Shown piece after piece: positions 19,038 to 28,312 of a stretch of DNA of 64,000 bases. The stretch lies in the NCBI RefSeq assembly GCF_011927635.1, contig NZ_JAATJB010000002.1:124001-188000 (forward strand), given 5' to 3'. The position numbers and the translations under genes were made by a program. The notes below the pieces were generated by a model, which saw nothing but the letters and a program-made list of their open reading frames with translations, ran no database searches and was not told the origin of the DNA. Origin of the DNA: Sphingomonas trueperi. Lineage in GTDB: Bacteria; Pseudomonadota; Alphaproteobacteria; Sphingomonadales; Sphingomonadaceae. The stretch's first letter is position 1. Every line of letters starts with the position of its first letter.

Positions 19038-19366
19038 GGCGTTCACCCTTTAATGCGGTGGACATGGAAGCCTAGCTGACGTAAAGGCGCCGCTTCCACG
19101 AGATTCGCGGCTCCGCATGCGGAGTCGCCATCCTCCTCGACCGGATCGTTTCCCGATCCAACGCAAGGAGTGGCGGGCCGACCAGGTCCGCAGCGACAAG
19201 GGATACCGCCGGCGGCTTTCGAGTGGCCGGGCCTGCGTCCCCCGTCTCTTCCACCGCAAGGTGGAGGTTCAGCCCGGACGGGGGCTTCGCAGTAAAACAT
19301 TCAGGGTTGGACACGCACCCGCGGGAATGGTCCCGGGGGTGCCTCTGTAATAGGAGCAACAGGCCG
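19038..19366 (+). promoter_or_regulatory. Long structured leader of rplC
   Basis: About 330 bp without a credible gene. It contains several hairpins: GCGGCTCCGC/GCGGAGTCGC near 19108, CTTCCACCGCAAGGTGGAG near 19250, and GCACCCGCGGGA/TCCCGGGGGTGC at about 19315-19342 directly before the rplC ribosome binding site (TAGGAG). The arrangement fits a transcript start here and control of translation, for example feedback by a ribosomal protein such as L4. No known leader class is recognised. Confidence 0.45.
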
Positions 19367-20116
19367 ATGCGCACTGGCGTTATCGCGAAGAAGATGGGGA
19401 TGACCCGCCTGTTCCAGGACGACGGCCGGCACGTGCCGGTGACCGTTCTGGCACTGGAAGGCGTCCAGGTGGTCGCACAGCGCACCACCGAAAAGGATGG
19501 CTATGTGGCCGTTCAGGTCGGCGCCGGCACGGCGAAGGCCAAGAACGTCGCCAAGCCGCAGCGCGGCCACTTCGGCAAGGCCGAAGTCGAGCCGAAGGCA
19601 ATCCTCTGCGAATTCCGCGTCGAGGAAGATGGTCTGCTGGACGTGGGCGCCGAGATCTCGGCCGACCATTTCGTCGCGGGCCAGCTGGTCGACGTGTCGG
19701 GCCGTACCCAGGGTAAGGGTTTCGCCGGCGCCATGAAGCGTTGGGGCTTTGGCGGTCTGCGCGCCACCCACGGCGTTTCCGTCTCGCACCGTTCGCACGG
19801 TTCGACCGGTAACCGCCAGGATCCGGGTCGCGTCTTCAAGAACAAGAAGATGGCCGGTCACATGGGCGACCGCAATCGCACCCAGCAGAATCTGGAAGTG
19901 GTCGGCACCGATGCCGAGCGCGGCCTGATCTTCGTCAAGGGTTCGGTTCCGGGCTCGAAGGGCGGCTGGCTGATCGTGAAGGACGCCGTCAAGGTCGCCC
20001 GTCACGCCGAAGCGCCGTACCCCGCCGGTCTGAAGACCGTCGCGAACAGCAACGAGGCTCCCGCCGAAGCGCCCGCCGTGGCCGCTCCGGAAGCCACCGA
20101 AGGCCAGGAGGGCTAA
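19367..20116 (+). CDS. rplC: 50S ribosomal protein L3
   Basis: 249 residues beginning [20 protein letters not shown], with [21 protein letters not shown] and [11 protein letters not shown] near the middle (peptidyl-transferase loop). It has an Ala/Pro/Glu-rich C-terminal extension of about 25 residues beyond the core. Start at the ATG at 19367 with TAGGAG upstream; the frame open upstream is leader. rplD begins immediately after its stop. Confidence 0.98.
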   Translation: MRTGVIAKKMGMTRLFQDDGRHVPVTVLALEGVQVVAQRTTEKDGYVAVQVGAGTAKAKNVAKPQRGHFGKAEVEPKAILCEFRVEEDGLLDVGAEISADHFVAGQLVDVSGRTQGKGFAGAMKRWGFGGLRATHGVSVSHRSHGSTGNRQDPGRVFKNKKMAGHMGDRNRTQQNLEVVGTDAERGLIFVKGSVPGSKGGWLIVKDAVKVARHAEAPYPAGLKTVANSNEAPAEAPAVAAPEATEGQEG

Positions 20117-20743
20117 GTGAAGGTCAAGGTTCAAACCCTCGACGCCGCCGAGAAGGGCGATATCGAGCTCAACGACGAGATCTTCGGTCTCGATCCGCGC
20201 GCCGACATCCTGCACCGCGTCGTCACCTGGCAGCTCGAGAAGCGTCGCGGCACTGCCCGTGGCACCCGCGAGCGTTCGGACGTTGCGCGTTCGGGCAAGA
20301 AGTGGGGCCGCCAGAAGGGCGGTGGTACCGCCCGTCACGGCGATCGCCGCGCGCCGGTGTTCATCGGCGGTGGTAAGGCGCACGGTGCCCGTGTTCGCGA
20401 CTTCAATCCGTCGCTGAACAAGAAGATCCGCGCGCTGGGCCTGAAGATGGCGCTGTCGAGCCACGCCAAGGCGGGTTCGCTGATCGTCATGGACAGCCTG
20501 GTCGTCGAGAACGGCAAGACCAAGGTCCTGGCCGGCAACCTCGAGAAGCTGGGCTTCGGCAAGAAGGCCCTGGTGATCGATGGCGACACCATCGAGAACA
20601 GCTTCGCGCTGGCGGCAGGCAACCTGCACCAGGTGGACGTGCTGCCGGCGATCGGCGCCAACGTCTACGACATCCTGAAGAGCGACACGCTGGTCCTGAC
20701 CCGCGCTGCCGTCGAGAAGCTGGAGGCGCGCTTCAATGGCTAA
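20117..20743 (+). CDS. rplD: 50S ribosomal protein L4
   Basis: 208 residues with a GTG start that abuts the rplC stop codon. The conserved loop around [20 protein letters not shown] lines the exit tunnel. In enterobacteria L4 autoregulates the S10 operon; whether it does so here is unknown, but the structured leader upstream of rplC makes it a question. Confidence 0.98.
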   Translation: MKVKVQTLDAAEKGDIELNDEIFGLDPRADILHRVVTWQLEKRRGTARGTRERSDVARSGKKWGRQKGGGTARHGDRRAPVFIGGGKAHGARVRDFNPSLNKKIRALGLKMALSSHAKAGSLIVMDSLVVENGKTKVLAGNLEKLGFGKKALVIDGDTIENSFALAAGNLHQVDVLPAIGANVYDILKSDTLVLTRAAVEKLEARFNG

Positions 20744-21047
20744 GCAGTCCAAGCCGGTCGACATCCGTCACTACGACGTGGTGCTCGCCCCGCACATCAC
20801 CGAAAAGTCGACGCTCGTCTCCGAGGCGAACGCCGTGGTCTTCAAGGTCGCCAACGACGCGACCAAGCCGGAGATCAAGGCTGCCGTCGAGGCGCTGTTC
20901 AACGTCAAGGTCACCGGCGTGAACACCCTCGTCCAGAAGGGCAAGACCAAGAAGTGGAAGGGCGCGCCCTACCGCCGTTCGGACTTTAAGAAAGCGGTCG
21001 TGACGCTCGCCCAGGGCGAACAGATCGACGTGACCACGGGGATCTGA
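20736..21047 (+). CDS. rplW: 50S ribosomal protein L23
   Basis: 103 residues overlapping the end of rplD by 8 bp. Conserved segments are [19 protein letters not shown] and [17 protein letters not shown]23 sits at the tunnel exit and is the docking point for trigger factor and SRP. Confidence 0.98.
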   Translation: MAKQSKPVDIRHYDVVLAPHITEKSTLVSEANAVVFKVANDATKPEIKAAVEALFNVKVTGVNTLVQKGKTKKWKGAPYRRSDFKKAVVTLAQGEQIDVTTGI

Positions 21048-21051
21048 GACC

Positions 21052-21903
21052 ATGGCGCTCAAGAACTATAATCCGACGTCGCCTGGCGTCCGCGGGCTGA
21101 TCCTGATCGACCGCTCGCAGCTCTTCAAGGGTCGCCCCGTCAAGGCGCTGACCGAAGGCAAGACGAAGACCGGCGGCCGTAACAACAAGGGCCATGTCAC
21201 CTCGCGTGGCATCGGCGGCGGTCACAAGCAGCGCTATCGCATCGTCGATTTCAAGCGCCGCCTGTGGGACGTCGAAGGCGCCGTCGAGCGGATCGAGTAT
21301 GACCCGAACCGCACCGCCTTCATCGCGCTGATCAACTACGGCGCCGACGAAGCCGGCAAGGATCGTCTGGCCTACATCATCGCGCCGCAGCGTCTCGCTG
21401 TCGGCGACAAGGTGATCGCGGGCAAGAAGACCGACGTGAAGCCGGGCAACGCCATGGAGCTGGGCCAGATGCCGGTCGGCACCATCGTCCACAATGTGGA
21501 GATGAAGCCGGGCAAGGGCGGTCAGATCGCCCGCTCTGCCGGTGCGTACGTCCAGGTCGTCGGTCGTGACCGCGGCATGGTGATCGTGCGTCTGGGCTCG
21601 GGTGAGCAGCGCTACATCCACGCCGCCTGCATGGCGACGGTGGGTGCGGTGTCGAACCCCGACAACCAGAACCAGAACTTCGGCAAGGCCGGTCGTAGCC
21701 GCTGGCAGGGTGCGCGTCCGCTCACCCGCGGTGTCGCGAAGAACCCGGTCGACCACCCGCACGGCGGTGGTGAAGGCCGTACCTCGGGCGGCCGTCACCC
21801 GGTTACCCCGTGGGGCAAGCCGACCAAGGGTGCGCGCACCCGCCACAACAAGGCGACGGACAAGATGATCATCCGTTCGCGTCACGCGAAGAAGAAGGGC
21901 TGA
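21052..21903 (+). CDS. rplB: 50S ribosomal protein L2
   Basis: 283 residues. Conserved features include [15 protein letters not shown], and near the C terminus [20 protein letters not shown], whose His is close to the peptidyl-transferase centre. It starts 4 bp after the rplW stop. Confidence 0.98.
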   Translation: MALKNYNPTSPGVRGLILIDRSQLFKGRPVKALTEGKTKTGGRNNKGHVTSRGIGGGHKQRYRIVDFKRRLWDVEGAVERIEYDPNRTAFIALINYGADEAGKDRLAYIIAPQRLAVGDKVIAGKKTDVKPGNAMELGQMPVGTIVHNVEMKPGKGGQIARSAGAYVQVVGRDRGMVIVRLGSGEQRYIHAACMATVGAVSNPDNQNQNFGKAGRSRWQGARPLTRGVAKNPVDHPHGGGEGRTSGGRHPVTPWGKPTKGARTRHNKATDKMIIRSRHAKKKG

Positions 21904-21906
21904 TAG

Positions 21907-22185
21907 ATGGCTCGCTCCGTATGGAAGGGTCCGTTCGTGGACCTGCACCTTCTCAAGAAGGCAGAAGCCGCCCAGGATCAGGGCACGCGCGCTGGTCCGA
22001 TCAAGACCTGGTCGCGTCGCTCGACGATCCTCCCGCAGTTCGTTGGTCTGACGTTCAACGTCTACAACGGCCGCAAGTTCGTGCCGGTGTCGGTCAACGA
22101 GGAAATGGTCGGCATGAAGCTCGGCGAGTTCGCGCCGACCCGCTTCTTCCCCGGCCACGCCGCCGACAAGAAGGGTAAGCGCTAA
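21907..22185 (+). CDS. rpsS: 30S ribosomal protein S19
   Basis: 92 residues, [20 protein letters not shown] at the N terminus and [20 protein letters not shown] at the C terminus. Located in the 30S head with S13. Its stop overlaps the rplV start by one base (TAATG). Confidence 0.98.
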   Translation: MARSVWKGPFVDLHLLKKAEAAQDQGTRAGPIKTWSRRSTILPQFVGLTFNVYNGRKFVPVSVNEEMVGMKLGEFAPTRFFPGHAADKKGKR

Positions 22186-22562
22186 TGAGCAAGCAGGCAG
22201 CCCCCCGTAAGGTCGGCGACAAGGAAGCCCTTGCCGTCGCCACCCAGATCCGTGGTTCGGCCCAGAAGCTGAACCTGGTTGCCGGTCTGATCCGTGGCCG
22301 CACCGCCGCGGAAGCGATGAACATCCTCGCCTTCTCGAAGAAGGCGATGGCGGTCGACGCCCGCAAGGTGCTGGCTTCGGCCATCGCCAACGCCGAGAAC
22401 AACCACAACCTCGACGTCGACGCGCTCGTCGTCGCCGAGGCCTCGGTCGGCAAGTCGATCACGATGAAGCGCTTCGCGACGCGCGGCCGTGGCAAGTCCA
22501 CCCGCATCCTGAAGCCGTTCAGCCGTCTGCGCATCGTCGTGCGCGAGCAGGAAGAAGCATAA
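22185..22562 (+). CDS. rplV: 50S ribosomal protein L22
   Basis: 125 residues, with [21 protein letters not shown] and the tunnel-lining loop around [19 protein letters not shown]. Coupled to rpsS upstream and rpsC downstream by one-base overlaps. Confidence 0.98.
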   Translation: MSKQAAPRKVGDKEALAVATQIRGSAQKLNLVAGLIRGRTAAEAMNILAFSKKAMAVDARKVLASAIANAENNHNLDVDALVVAEASVGKSITMKRFATRGRGKSTRILKPFSRLRIVVREQEEA

Positions 22563-23272
22563 TGGGTCAGAAGAGCAATCCCATCGGTCTGCGCCTGCAG
22601 ATCAACCGCACCTGGGACAGCCGCTGGTTCGCGGAAGGCCATGACTATGGCCGTCTGCTACTGGAGGACCTCAAGATCCGCAAGTTCATCCTCAAGACGC
22701 TGCCGCAGGCCGCGATCTCGAAGGTGGTCATCGAGCGTCCGGCCAAGCTGTGCCGCATCTCGATCTTCGCGGCGCGTCCCGGCGTGATCATCGGCAAGAA
22801 GGGCGCGGACATCGAGAAGCTGCGCAAGACGCTCGGCGCGATGACCTCGTCCGACGTCTCGCTCAACATCGTCGAGATCCGCAAGCCGGAAGTCGATGCG
22901 AAGCTCGTCGCGCAGGGCGTGGCGGACCAGCTGGAGCGCCGTATCGCGTTCCGTCGTGCGATGAAGCGCGCGGTGCAGTCGGCACTCCGTCTCGGCGCCG
23001 AGGGCATTCGTATCACCTGCGCCGGCCGTCTGGGCGGCGCGGAAATCGCCCGCACCGAATGGTACCGTGAAGGCCGCGTTCCGCTGCACACGCTGCGCGC
23101 GAACGTCGACTATGCCGAGGCCGAAGCCCACACCGCCTATGGCGTGTGCGGCGTGAAGGTCTGGATCTTCAAGGGCGAAATCCTCGGTCACGATCCGATG
23201 GCGCAGGACCGGCTGAACCTCGAGGCGCAGACCTCGGGCGTGCGCCCGTCGCGCGACGATCATCGCCGCTAA
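22562..23272 (+). CDS. rpsC: 30S ribosomal protein S3
   Basis: 236 residues; KH domain with [18 protein letters not shown] and the C-terminal domain with [20 protein letters not shown]. It guards the mRNA entry channel. One-base overlap with rplV. Confidence 0.98.
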   Translation: MGQKSNPIGLRLQINRTWDSRWFAEGHDYGRLLLEDLKIRKFILKTLPQAAISKVVIERPAKLCRISIFAARPGVIIGKKGADIEKLRKTLGAMTSSDVSLNIVEIRKPEVDAKLVAQGVADQLERRIAFRRAMKRAVQSALRLGAEGIRITCAGRLGGAEIARTEWYREGRVPLHTLRANVDYAEAEAHTAYGVCGVKVWIFKGEILGHDPMAQDRLNLEAQTSGVRPSRDDHRR

Positions 23273-23288
23273 GGACTAGGACAGAACA

Positions 23289-23720
23289 ATGCTGCAACCG
23301 AAGCGCACCAAGTTCCGTAAGGCCTTCAAGGGCCGCATCCATGGCGACGCCAAGGGTGGTACGGCGCTCAACTTCGGCTCCTATGGCCTGAAGGCGATGG
23401 AGCCCGAGCGGATCACCGCGCGCCAGATCGAGGCGGCTCGCCGCGCGATCACGCGTCACATCAAGCGTCAGGGTCGTCTCTGGATCCGCATCTTCCCGGA
23501 TGTTCCGGTTTCGTCGAAGCCCGCCGAAGTCCGCATGGGCTCGGGCAAGGGTTCGCCGGAATTCTGGGTCGCCCGCGTCAAGCCGGGCCGCATCCTGTTC
23601 GAGCTGGACGGCGTTCCCGGCCCGCTCGCCGCGGAAGCGTTCGAGCGCGCCGCGATGAAGCTGCCGATCAAGACCAAGGTCGTCGCTCGCCTCGGCGACA
23701 CGACGCACCTGGAGGGCTGA
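23289..23720 (+). CDS. rplP: 50S ribosomal protein L16
   Basis: 143 residues beginning [20 protein letters not shown], with [20 protein letters not shown]. It organises the A-site region of the 50S subunit. 16 bp after rpsC. Confidence 0.98.
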   Translation: MLQPKRTKFRKAFKGRIHGDAKGGTALNFGSYGLKAMEPERITARQIEAARRAITRHIKRQGRLWIRIFPDVPVSSKPAEVRMGSGKGSPEFWVARVKPGRILFELDGVPGPLAAEAFERAAMKLPIKTKVVARLGDTTHLEG

Positions 23721-23725
23721 GAGAA

Positions 23726-23929
23726 ATGACCAAGGCAACCGACTTTCGGGCCAACACCGACGACCAGCTCGCCGAGCAGCTGGGCAACCTGAAGCGCGAG
23801 CAGTTCAACCTGCGCTTCCAGGCCGCCACCAGCCAGCTCGAGAAGCCGACCCGCGTGCGGGAAGTGCGTCGCGACATCGCCCGTATCAAGACGCTGCAGA
23901 ACGAGCGCTCGCGCTCGACTGCCAAGTAA
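23726..23929 (+). CDS. rpmC: 50S ribosomal protein L29
   Basis: 67 residues: helical hairpin with [20 protein letters not shown] and [15 protein letters not shown]. It sits at the tunnel exit beside L23. Follows rplP by 5 bp. Confidence 0.97.
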   Translation: MTKATDFRANTDDQLAEQLGNLKREQFNLRFQAATSQLEKPTRVREVRRDIARIKTLQNERSRSTAK

Positions 23930-23942
23930 GAGGACCGAGACC

Positions 23943-24209
23943 ATGCCGAAGCGCGTGCTGACCGGAAATGTCGTCTCGGACAAGGGCGACAAGACCGTGG
24001 TGGTTCTGGTGGAGCGTAAGGTGAAGCACCCGCTCTACGGGAAGATCATCCGCCGCTCGAAGAAGTACCACGCCCATGACGAGGCGAATGAGTACAAGGC
24101 CGGCGAGACCGTGCGCATCGAAGAGACTGCGCCGATCTCCAAGCTGAAGACCTGGAAGGTGATCGGGCGGGTCGATACCCACGCGACGCCGAACACGGTC
24201 GACGCATAA
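23943..24209 (+). CDS. rpsQ: 30S ribosomal protein S17
   Basis: 88 residues beginning [20 protein letters not shown], with [20 protein letters not shown]. Primary 16S rRNA binder. It is followed by an unusually long gap (142 bp) for this operon. Confidence 0.98.
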   Translation: MPKRVLTGNVVSDKGDKTVVVLVERKVKHPLYGKIIRRSKKYHAHDEANEYKAGETVRIEETAPISKLKTWKVIGRVDTHATPNTVDA

Positions 24210-24210
24210 T

Positions 24211-24292
24211 CGTCATCTCCGCTCTTGCGGAGAACTCGAGTTGCGGTCATAGGCCGCCGCTTTGGTGCCCCGGCCGTGAGGCCGGGGTGACG
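24211..24292. repeat. Two-hairpin element between rpsQ and rplN, possible diverged repeat copy
   Basis: Starts CGTCAT and ends GGGGTGACG, the same ends as the 96-bp intergenic repeat found five times in the window. It contains TCTCCGC-TCTT-GCGGAGA (24216-24233) and CCCCGGCC-GTGA-GGCCGGGG (24268-24287). The inner sequence differs from the full copies, so relatedness is uncertain. It does not look like a strong terminator. Confidence 0.4.
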
Positions 24293-24351
24293 CATTAGAA
24301 ACGGAACCACCGGGCGCGTCCCGGCAGGCCAAACGAGAAGGAACCGGATCG

Positions 24352-24720
24352 ATGATCCAGATGCAGTCCAATCTCGACGTCGCTGACAACAGCGGCGCGA
24401 AGCGGGTGCAGTGCATCAAGGTGCTGGGCGGGTCGAAGCGTCGCTTCGCCGGCGTGGGCGACGTCATCGTCGTCAGCATCAAGGAAGCCGCTCCCCGCGG
24501 CAAGGTTAAGAAGGGCGACGTCCACCGCGCGGTTATCGTCCGCACGGCGAAGGACATCCGCCGCACCGACGGCTCGGTGATCCGTTTCGACGGTAATGCT
24601 GCCGTGCTGGTCAACAAGAACGAGGAGCCGATCGGCACCCGTATCTTTGGCCCGGTGGTCCGCGAGCTCCGCTCGAAGGGCTTCATGAAGATCATTTCGC
24701 TCGCCCCCGAGGTGCTGTGA
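24352..24720 (+). CDS. rplN: 50S ribosomal protein L14
   Basis: 122 residues, the invariant bacterial length, beginning [20 protein letters not shown] with [17 protein letters not shown]. It contacts 16S rRNA in an intersubunit bridge. AGAAGGA upstream; its stop overlaps the rplX ATG by one base. Confidence 0.98.
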   Translation: MIQMQSNLDVADNSGAKRVQCIKVLGGSKRRFAGVGDVIVVSIKEAAPRGKVKKGDVHRAVIVRTAKDIRRTDGSVIRFDGNAAVLVNKNEEPIGTRIFGPVVRELRSKGFMKIISLAPEVL

Positions 24721-25037
24721 TGGCTGCTGCCAAGATCAAGAAGGGCGACAAGGTCGTTGTCCTGTCCGGCAAGGACAAGGGCAAGACCGGTGAGGTCGTC
24801 AAGTCGCTGCCGAAGGACGACAAGGTCGTCGTTTCCGGCGTGAACATCGCCGTTCGCCACAAGAAGCCGACCCAGGGCGAGCCCCAGGGTGGCCTGGTGC
24901 GTATCGAAGCGCCGCTGCATGTCTCGAAGGTCGCGCACGTGACCGCCGACGGCAAGCCGACCCGCGTCCGCTTCGAAGAACGTGACGGCAAGAAGGTTCG
25001 CGTCGCCGTCAAGACCGGGGAGGTCATCAATGGCTGA
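24720..25037 (+). CDS. rplX: 50S ribosomal protein L24
   Basis: 105 residues with an N-terminal KOW motif ([20 protein letters not shown]). One of the assembly initiators of the 50S subunit. The ATG overlaps the rplN stop; the rplE start lies 8 bp inside its 3' end. Confidence 0.97.
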   Translation: MAAAKIKKGDKVVVLSGKDKGKTGEVVKSLPKDDKVVVSGVNIAVRHKKPTQGEPQGGLVRIEAPLHVSKVAHVTADGKPTRVRFEERDGKKVRVAVKTGEVING

Positions 25038-25611
25038 CAAGTACACGCCTCGCCTGCGCAAGCTCTATGACGAGCAGATCGTCAAGGCGATGACCGAGAA
25101 GTTCGGCTACAAGAACGTCATGGAAATTCCGCGCATCGAAAAGATCGTGCTGAACATGGGCGTTGGTGAAGCCACCCAGGACAAGAAGAAGGTCGAGCAG
25201 GCCGCTTCTGAAATGGAACTGATCGCCGGCCAGAAGCCCGTCGTGACCAAGGCGAAGAAGTCGATCGCGCAGTTCAAGCTGCGTGAAGGCATGCCGATCG
25301 GCGCGAAGGTTACCCTTCGTCGTGAGCGCATGTACGAGTTCCTCGATCGTTTCATCACGATCGCGCTCCCGCGTGTCCGCGACTTCCGCGGCCTGAACCC
25401 GAAGTCGTTCGACGGCCGTGGCAACTATGCCTGCGGCCTGAAGGAACAGCTCGTGTTCCCCGAAATCAACTATGACCGCATCGACAAGGTGCGCGGCATG
25501 GACGTGATCGTTACCACCACTGCCAAGACGGATGACGAGGCTCGCGAGCTTCTCCGTCTCTTCGGTTTCCCGTTCCCGCAGGCGGACGGCGAAACGAAGC
25601 AGGCGGCGTAA
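25030..25611 (+). CDS. rplE: 50S ribosomal protein L5
   Basis: 193 residues, with [20 protein letters not shown] and [20 protein letters not shown]. Binds 5S rRNA. The start ATG at 25030 overlaps rplX by 8 bp, indicating translational coupling. Confidence 0.98.
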   Translation: MADKYTPRLRKLYDEQIVKAMTEKFGYKNVMEIPRIEKIVLNMGVGEATQDKKKVEQAASEMELIAGQKPVVTKAKKSIAQFKLREGMPIGAKVTLRRERMYEFLDRFITIALPRVRDFRGLNPKSFDGRGNYACGLKEQLVFPEINYDRIDKVRGMDVIVTTTAKTDDEARELLRLFGFPFPQADGETKQAA

Positions 25612-25630
25612 GGAAGGAAGAACTTAAGTC

Positions 25631-25936
25631 ATGGCGAAACTGAGTTCGATCAACAAGAACGAGCGTCGCAAGCAGCTGGTGAAGAAGTATGCCGGCAAGT
25701 ATGCGAAGCTCAAGGCGATTGCGAACGACGAAAGCCTGGATGAGACCGAGCGTCTCATCGCACGGCTCAAGATGGCCGAGATTCCCCGCAACGGGAACCC
25801 GACCCGCATTCGCAACCGGTGTGAGCTGACGGGTCGTCCCCGCGCTTATTACCGCAAGTTCCGTCTCGCACGTGTCATGCTGCGCGATCTGGCCAACAAG
25901 GGCCTGATCCCGGGTGTCACGAAGTCGAGCTGGTAA
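25631..25936 (+). CDS. rpsN: 30S ribosomal protein S14
   Basis: 101 residues, the long zinc-free form (no CxxC pairs), ending [20 protein letters not shown] then [20 protein letters not shown]. Located in the 30S head. Confidence 0.98.
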   Translation: MAKLSSINKNERRKQLVKKYAGKYAKLKAIANDESLDETERLIARLKMAEIPRNGNPTRIRNRCELTGRPRAYYRKFRLARVMLRDLANKGLIPGVTKSSW

Positions 25937-25948
25937 AGGACACGCAAG

Positions 25949-26344
25949 ATGGCAGTGACCGATCCCCTGGGTGACATGCTCACCCGCATCCGCAACGGTC
26001 AGCGCGCGCGCAAGGACTCCGTCCTCACGCCGGCGTCGAAGTTGCGTGTCCGTGTCCTCGACGTGCTTCAGCGCGAGGGCTATATCCGTGGCTACAGCGA
26101 AGAGCAGATGGGCCCCGCGGCCGGCATCCGCATCGAGCTGAAGTATTTCGAGGGCCAGCCGGCGATCAAGCACGTCGCGCGCATCTCGAAGCCCGGCCGC
26201 CGTGTCTATTCGGGTTCGCAGGAGCTTCCGCGCGTCCGCAACGGCCTCGGCATCACGATCGTCTCGACGCCTCGCGGCGTTCTGTCCGACGCCGAAGCGC
26301 GCGAACAGAATGTCGGCGGCGAAGTGCTGGCGGAGGTGTTCTGA
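25949..26344 (+). CDS. rpsH: 30S ribosomal protein S8
   Basis: 131 residues beginning [20 protein letters not shown], ending [20 protein letters not shown]. In enterobacteria S8 represses the spc operon by binding its mRNA; no such site is evident here. Stop overlaps the rplF start by one base. Confidence 0.98.
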   Translation: MAVTDPLGDMLTRIRNGQRARKDSVLTPASKLRVRVLDVLQREGYIRGYSEEQMGPAAGIRIELKYFEGQPAIKHVARISKPGRRVYSGSQELPRVRNGLGITIVSTPRGVLSDAEAREQNVGGEVLAEVF

Positions 26345-26877
26345 TGAGCCGCATCGGTAAGAAGCCGGTTCCCGTCCCCGCGGGCGTGACCGCGAACATC
26401 GACGGCGGGCAGATCTCGGTGAAGGGGCCCAAGGGCACCCTCACCATGCCGCTCGCGGACGACATCAAGTACGAGCTCACCGACGGCGGCATCTCGGTGC
26501 AGCCGGCGAACGAGACCAAGCGCGCCCGTGCCTTCTGGGGCATGCAGCGTACCCTGGTGCAGAACCTCGTCACCGGCGTGACCACCGGCTTCACCAAGAA
26601 GCTGCTGATCACCGGCGTGGGCTACCGCGCTGCCTCGCAGGGCAAGGTCCTGAAGCTGCAGCTCGGCTATTCGCACGACGTCAACTTCGACATCCCGGAA
26701 GGGATCGAGATCAAGACGCCGGATCAGACCACGGTCGAGATCTCGGGCATCGACAAGCAGAAGGTCGGCCAGGTGGCCGCGGAAATCCGCCGTTGGCGCA
26801 AGCCGGAGCCCTATAAGGGCAAGGGCATCAAGTACGATGGCGAATTCATCTTCCGCAAGGAAGGGAAGAAGAAGTGA
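26344..26877 (+). CDS. rplF: 50S ribosomal protein L6
   Basis: 177 residues beginning [20 protein letters not shown], with two L6 folds and the signature [16 protein letters not shown] near the C terminus. It lies near the GTPase-associated centre. Its TGA overlaps the GTG start of rplR. Confidence 0.98.
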   Translation: MSRIGKKPVPVPAGVTANIDGGQISVKGPKGTLTMPLADDIKYELTDGGISVQPANETKRARAFWGMQRTLVQNLVTGVTTGFTKKLLITGVGYRAASQGKVLKLQLGYSHDVNFDIPEGIEIKTPDQTTVEISGIDKQKVGQVAAEIRRWRKPEPYKGKGIKYDGEFIFRKEGKKK

Positions 26878-27236
26878 TCAGCACCAAGGGTCTTTCGCTT
26901 TTCGAAAAGCGTCGTCGCCGCAACCGTACCGCGCTGCGTGCGCGGGCCGGTGGCCGTCCTCGTCTGTCGATCCATCGCTCGGGCAAGCACATCTATGCCC
27001 AGGTGATCGACGACGCCGCAGGTCGCACCGTCGCCTCGGCTTCCACGCTCGAGAAGGACGTGCGTGGCCAGACCGGCGCCACGATCGCCGCGGCACAGGA
27101 AGTGGGCAAGCGCGTTGCCGAGGCCGCCAAGGCCGCCGGCATCACCCAGGTCGTCTTCGACCGCGGTGGCTTCCTCTACCATGGTCGCGTCAAGGCGCTG
27201 GCGGATGCCGCGCGTGAGAGCGGATTGGAGTTCTAA
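26874..27236 (+). CDS. rplR: 50S ribosomal protein L18
   Basis: 120 residues with a GTG start overlapping the rplF stop (GTGA). Ends [20 protein letters not shown], the typical L18 C terminus. Binds 5S rRNA together with L5. Confidence 0.98.
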   Translation: MISTKGLSLFEKRRRRNRTALRARAGGRPRLSIHRSGKHIYAQVIDDAAGRTVASASTLEKDVRGQTGATIAAAQEVGKRVAEAAKAAGITQVVFDRGGFLYHGRVKALADAARESGLEF

Positions 27237-27237
27237 G

Positions 27238-27978
27238 ATGGCCGATGAAATCAACACGACCGAAGCACCGGTCGAGGCGCAGGACGCCGGCCAGGCGGCT
27301 CCCGACCAGCAGCAGCAGGGTCGTGGTTCGCGTGGCGGCCGTGGCCGTGGCGGCCCGGGCGGCGGCGGTGACAACCGCGGCCGTGGCGGTCGCGATGGCA
27401 ACCGTGGTCGCCGCGACGATCGTCGCGGTGGTCCGCAGGACGACGGTGGCGAGGAGCTGATTGAAAAGCTCGTCCACATCAACCGCGTCTCGAAGACGGT
27501 GAAGGGCGGCAAGCGCTTCGGCTTCGCAGCGCTCGTCGTCGTCGGCGACGGCAAGGGCCGTGTCGGCTTCGGTCATGGCAAGGCGCGCGAAGTGCCGGAA
27601 GCCATCTCGAAGGCGACCGCTTCGGCGAAGAAGGCGATGATCCGCGTTCCGCTGAAGGAAGGCCGCACGCTCCACCACGATGGCAACGGCCATTTCGGCG
27701 CAGGCCGCGTGACCGTCCGTTCGGCGCCCCAGGGTACCGGCATCATCGCCGGCGGCCCGATGCGCGCGATCTTCGAATCGCTGGGCGTGGCCGATGTGGT
27801 GACCAAGTCTGTCGGCACCTCGAACCCGTACAACATGATCCGCGCCACGTTCGAGGCACTGGGTGAGCAGACTTCGCCGAAGTCGGTCGCGCAGCGCCGT
27901 GGCAAGAAGATCGCCGACCTGCTCGGCCGCGGTGGTTCGCAGACCGCCGAGGCGGACGCTGCGGCCGTTACGGAGTAA
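27238..27978 (+). CDS. rpsE: 30S ribosomal protein S5 with an RGG-rich N-terminal extension
   Basis: 246 residues, about 80 longer than E. coli S5 (166). The S5 core starts near residue 72 ([20 protein letters not shown]) and is complete, including [20 protein letters not shown]. The first 70 residues are an acidic/Gln lead-in (about 1-27) and then a disordered Arg/Gly block with RGG repeats (about 28-65). The block resembles RNA-binding RGG tails. Gly-rich extensions of S5 occur in some alphaproteobacteria; a specific function is unknown to me. The frame is intact and the codon use matches the neighbours. Confidence 0.97.
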   Translation: MADEINTTEAPVEAQDAGQAAPDQQQQGRGSRGGRGRGGPGGGGDNRGRGGRDGNRGRRDDRRGGPQDDGGEELIEKLVHINRVSKTVKGGKRFGFAALVVVGDGKGRVGFGHGKAREVPEAISKATASAKKAMIRVPLKEGRTLHHDGNGHFGAGRVTVRSAPQGTGIIAGGPMRAIFESLGVADVVTKSVGTSNPYNMIRATFEALGEQTSPKSVAQRRGKKIADLLGRGGSQTAEADAAAVTE

Positions 27979-27984
27979 ACGATC

Positions 27985-28164
27985 ATGGCGAAGATCAAGA
28001 TCAAGCAGATCGGCTCGCCGATCCGCCGCACCAAGGATCAGCGCGCCACGCTGATCGGCCTTGGCCTCAACAAGATGCACAAGGTTTCGGAGCTGGAAGA
28101 CAGCCCCGAGGTCCGCGGCATGATCCGCAAGCTGCCGCACATGGTGGAAGTGATCGAGGGCTGA
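27985..28164 (+). CDS. rpmD: 50S ribosomal protein L30
   Basis: 59 residues, beginning [20 protein letters not shown] and ending [14 protein letters not shown], the normal length and pattern of L30. Starts 6 bp after the rpsE stop. In most bacteria rplO follows directly; here a terminator and an antiporter gene intervene. Confidence 0.98.
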   Translation: MAKIKIKQIGSPIRRTKDQRATLIGLGLNKMHKVSELEDSPEVRGMIRKLPHMVEVIEG

Positions 28165-28196
28165 GCCTTCGGTCTGCCGAGCCAGGCGACAAAACG

Positions 28197-28227
28197 AAAA
28201 GGGCGGTGGGCAACCACCGCCCTTTTT
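28197..28227 (+). terminator. Intrinsic terminator after rpmD
   Basis: AAAA-GGGCGGTGG-GCAA-CCACCGCCC-TTTTT: a perfect 9-bp GC-rich stem with a GCAA tetraloop and a five-T run, 33 bp after rpmD. It is the strongest kind of Rho-independent terminator and splits the spc operon between L30 and L15. Confidence 0.93.
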
Positions 28228-28312
28228 CGTTGTGACCGACGGAGAGGGGCGGGGCGGCGTGCAAATCGCCGCCGGCGAGGACCGATCCGCTACCCCGATC
28301 GCTTATCCAGCG

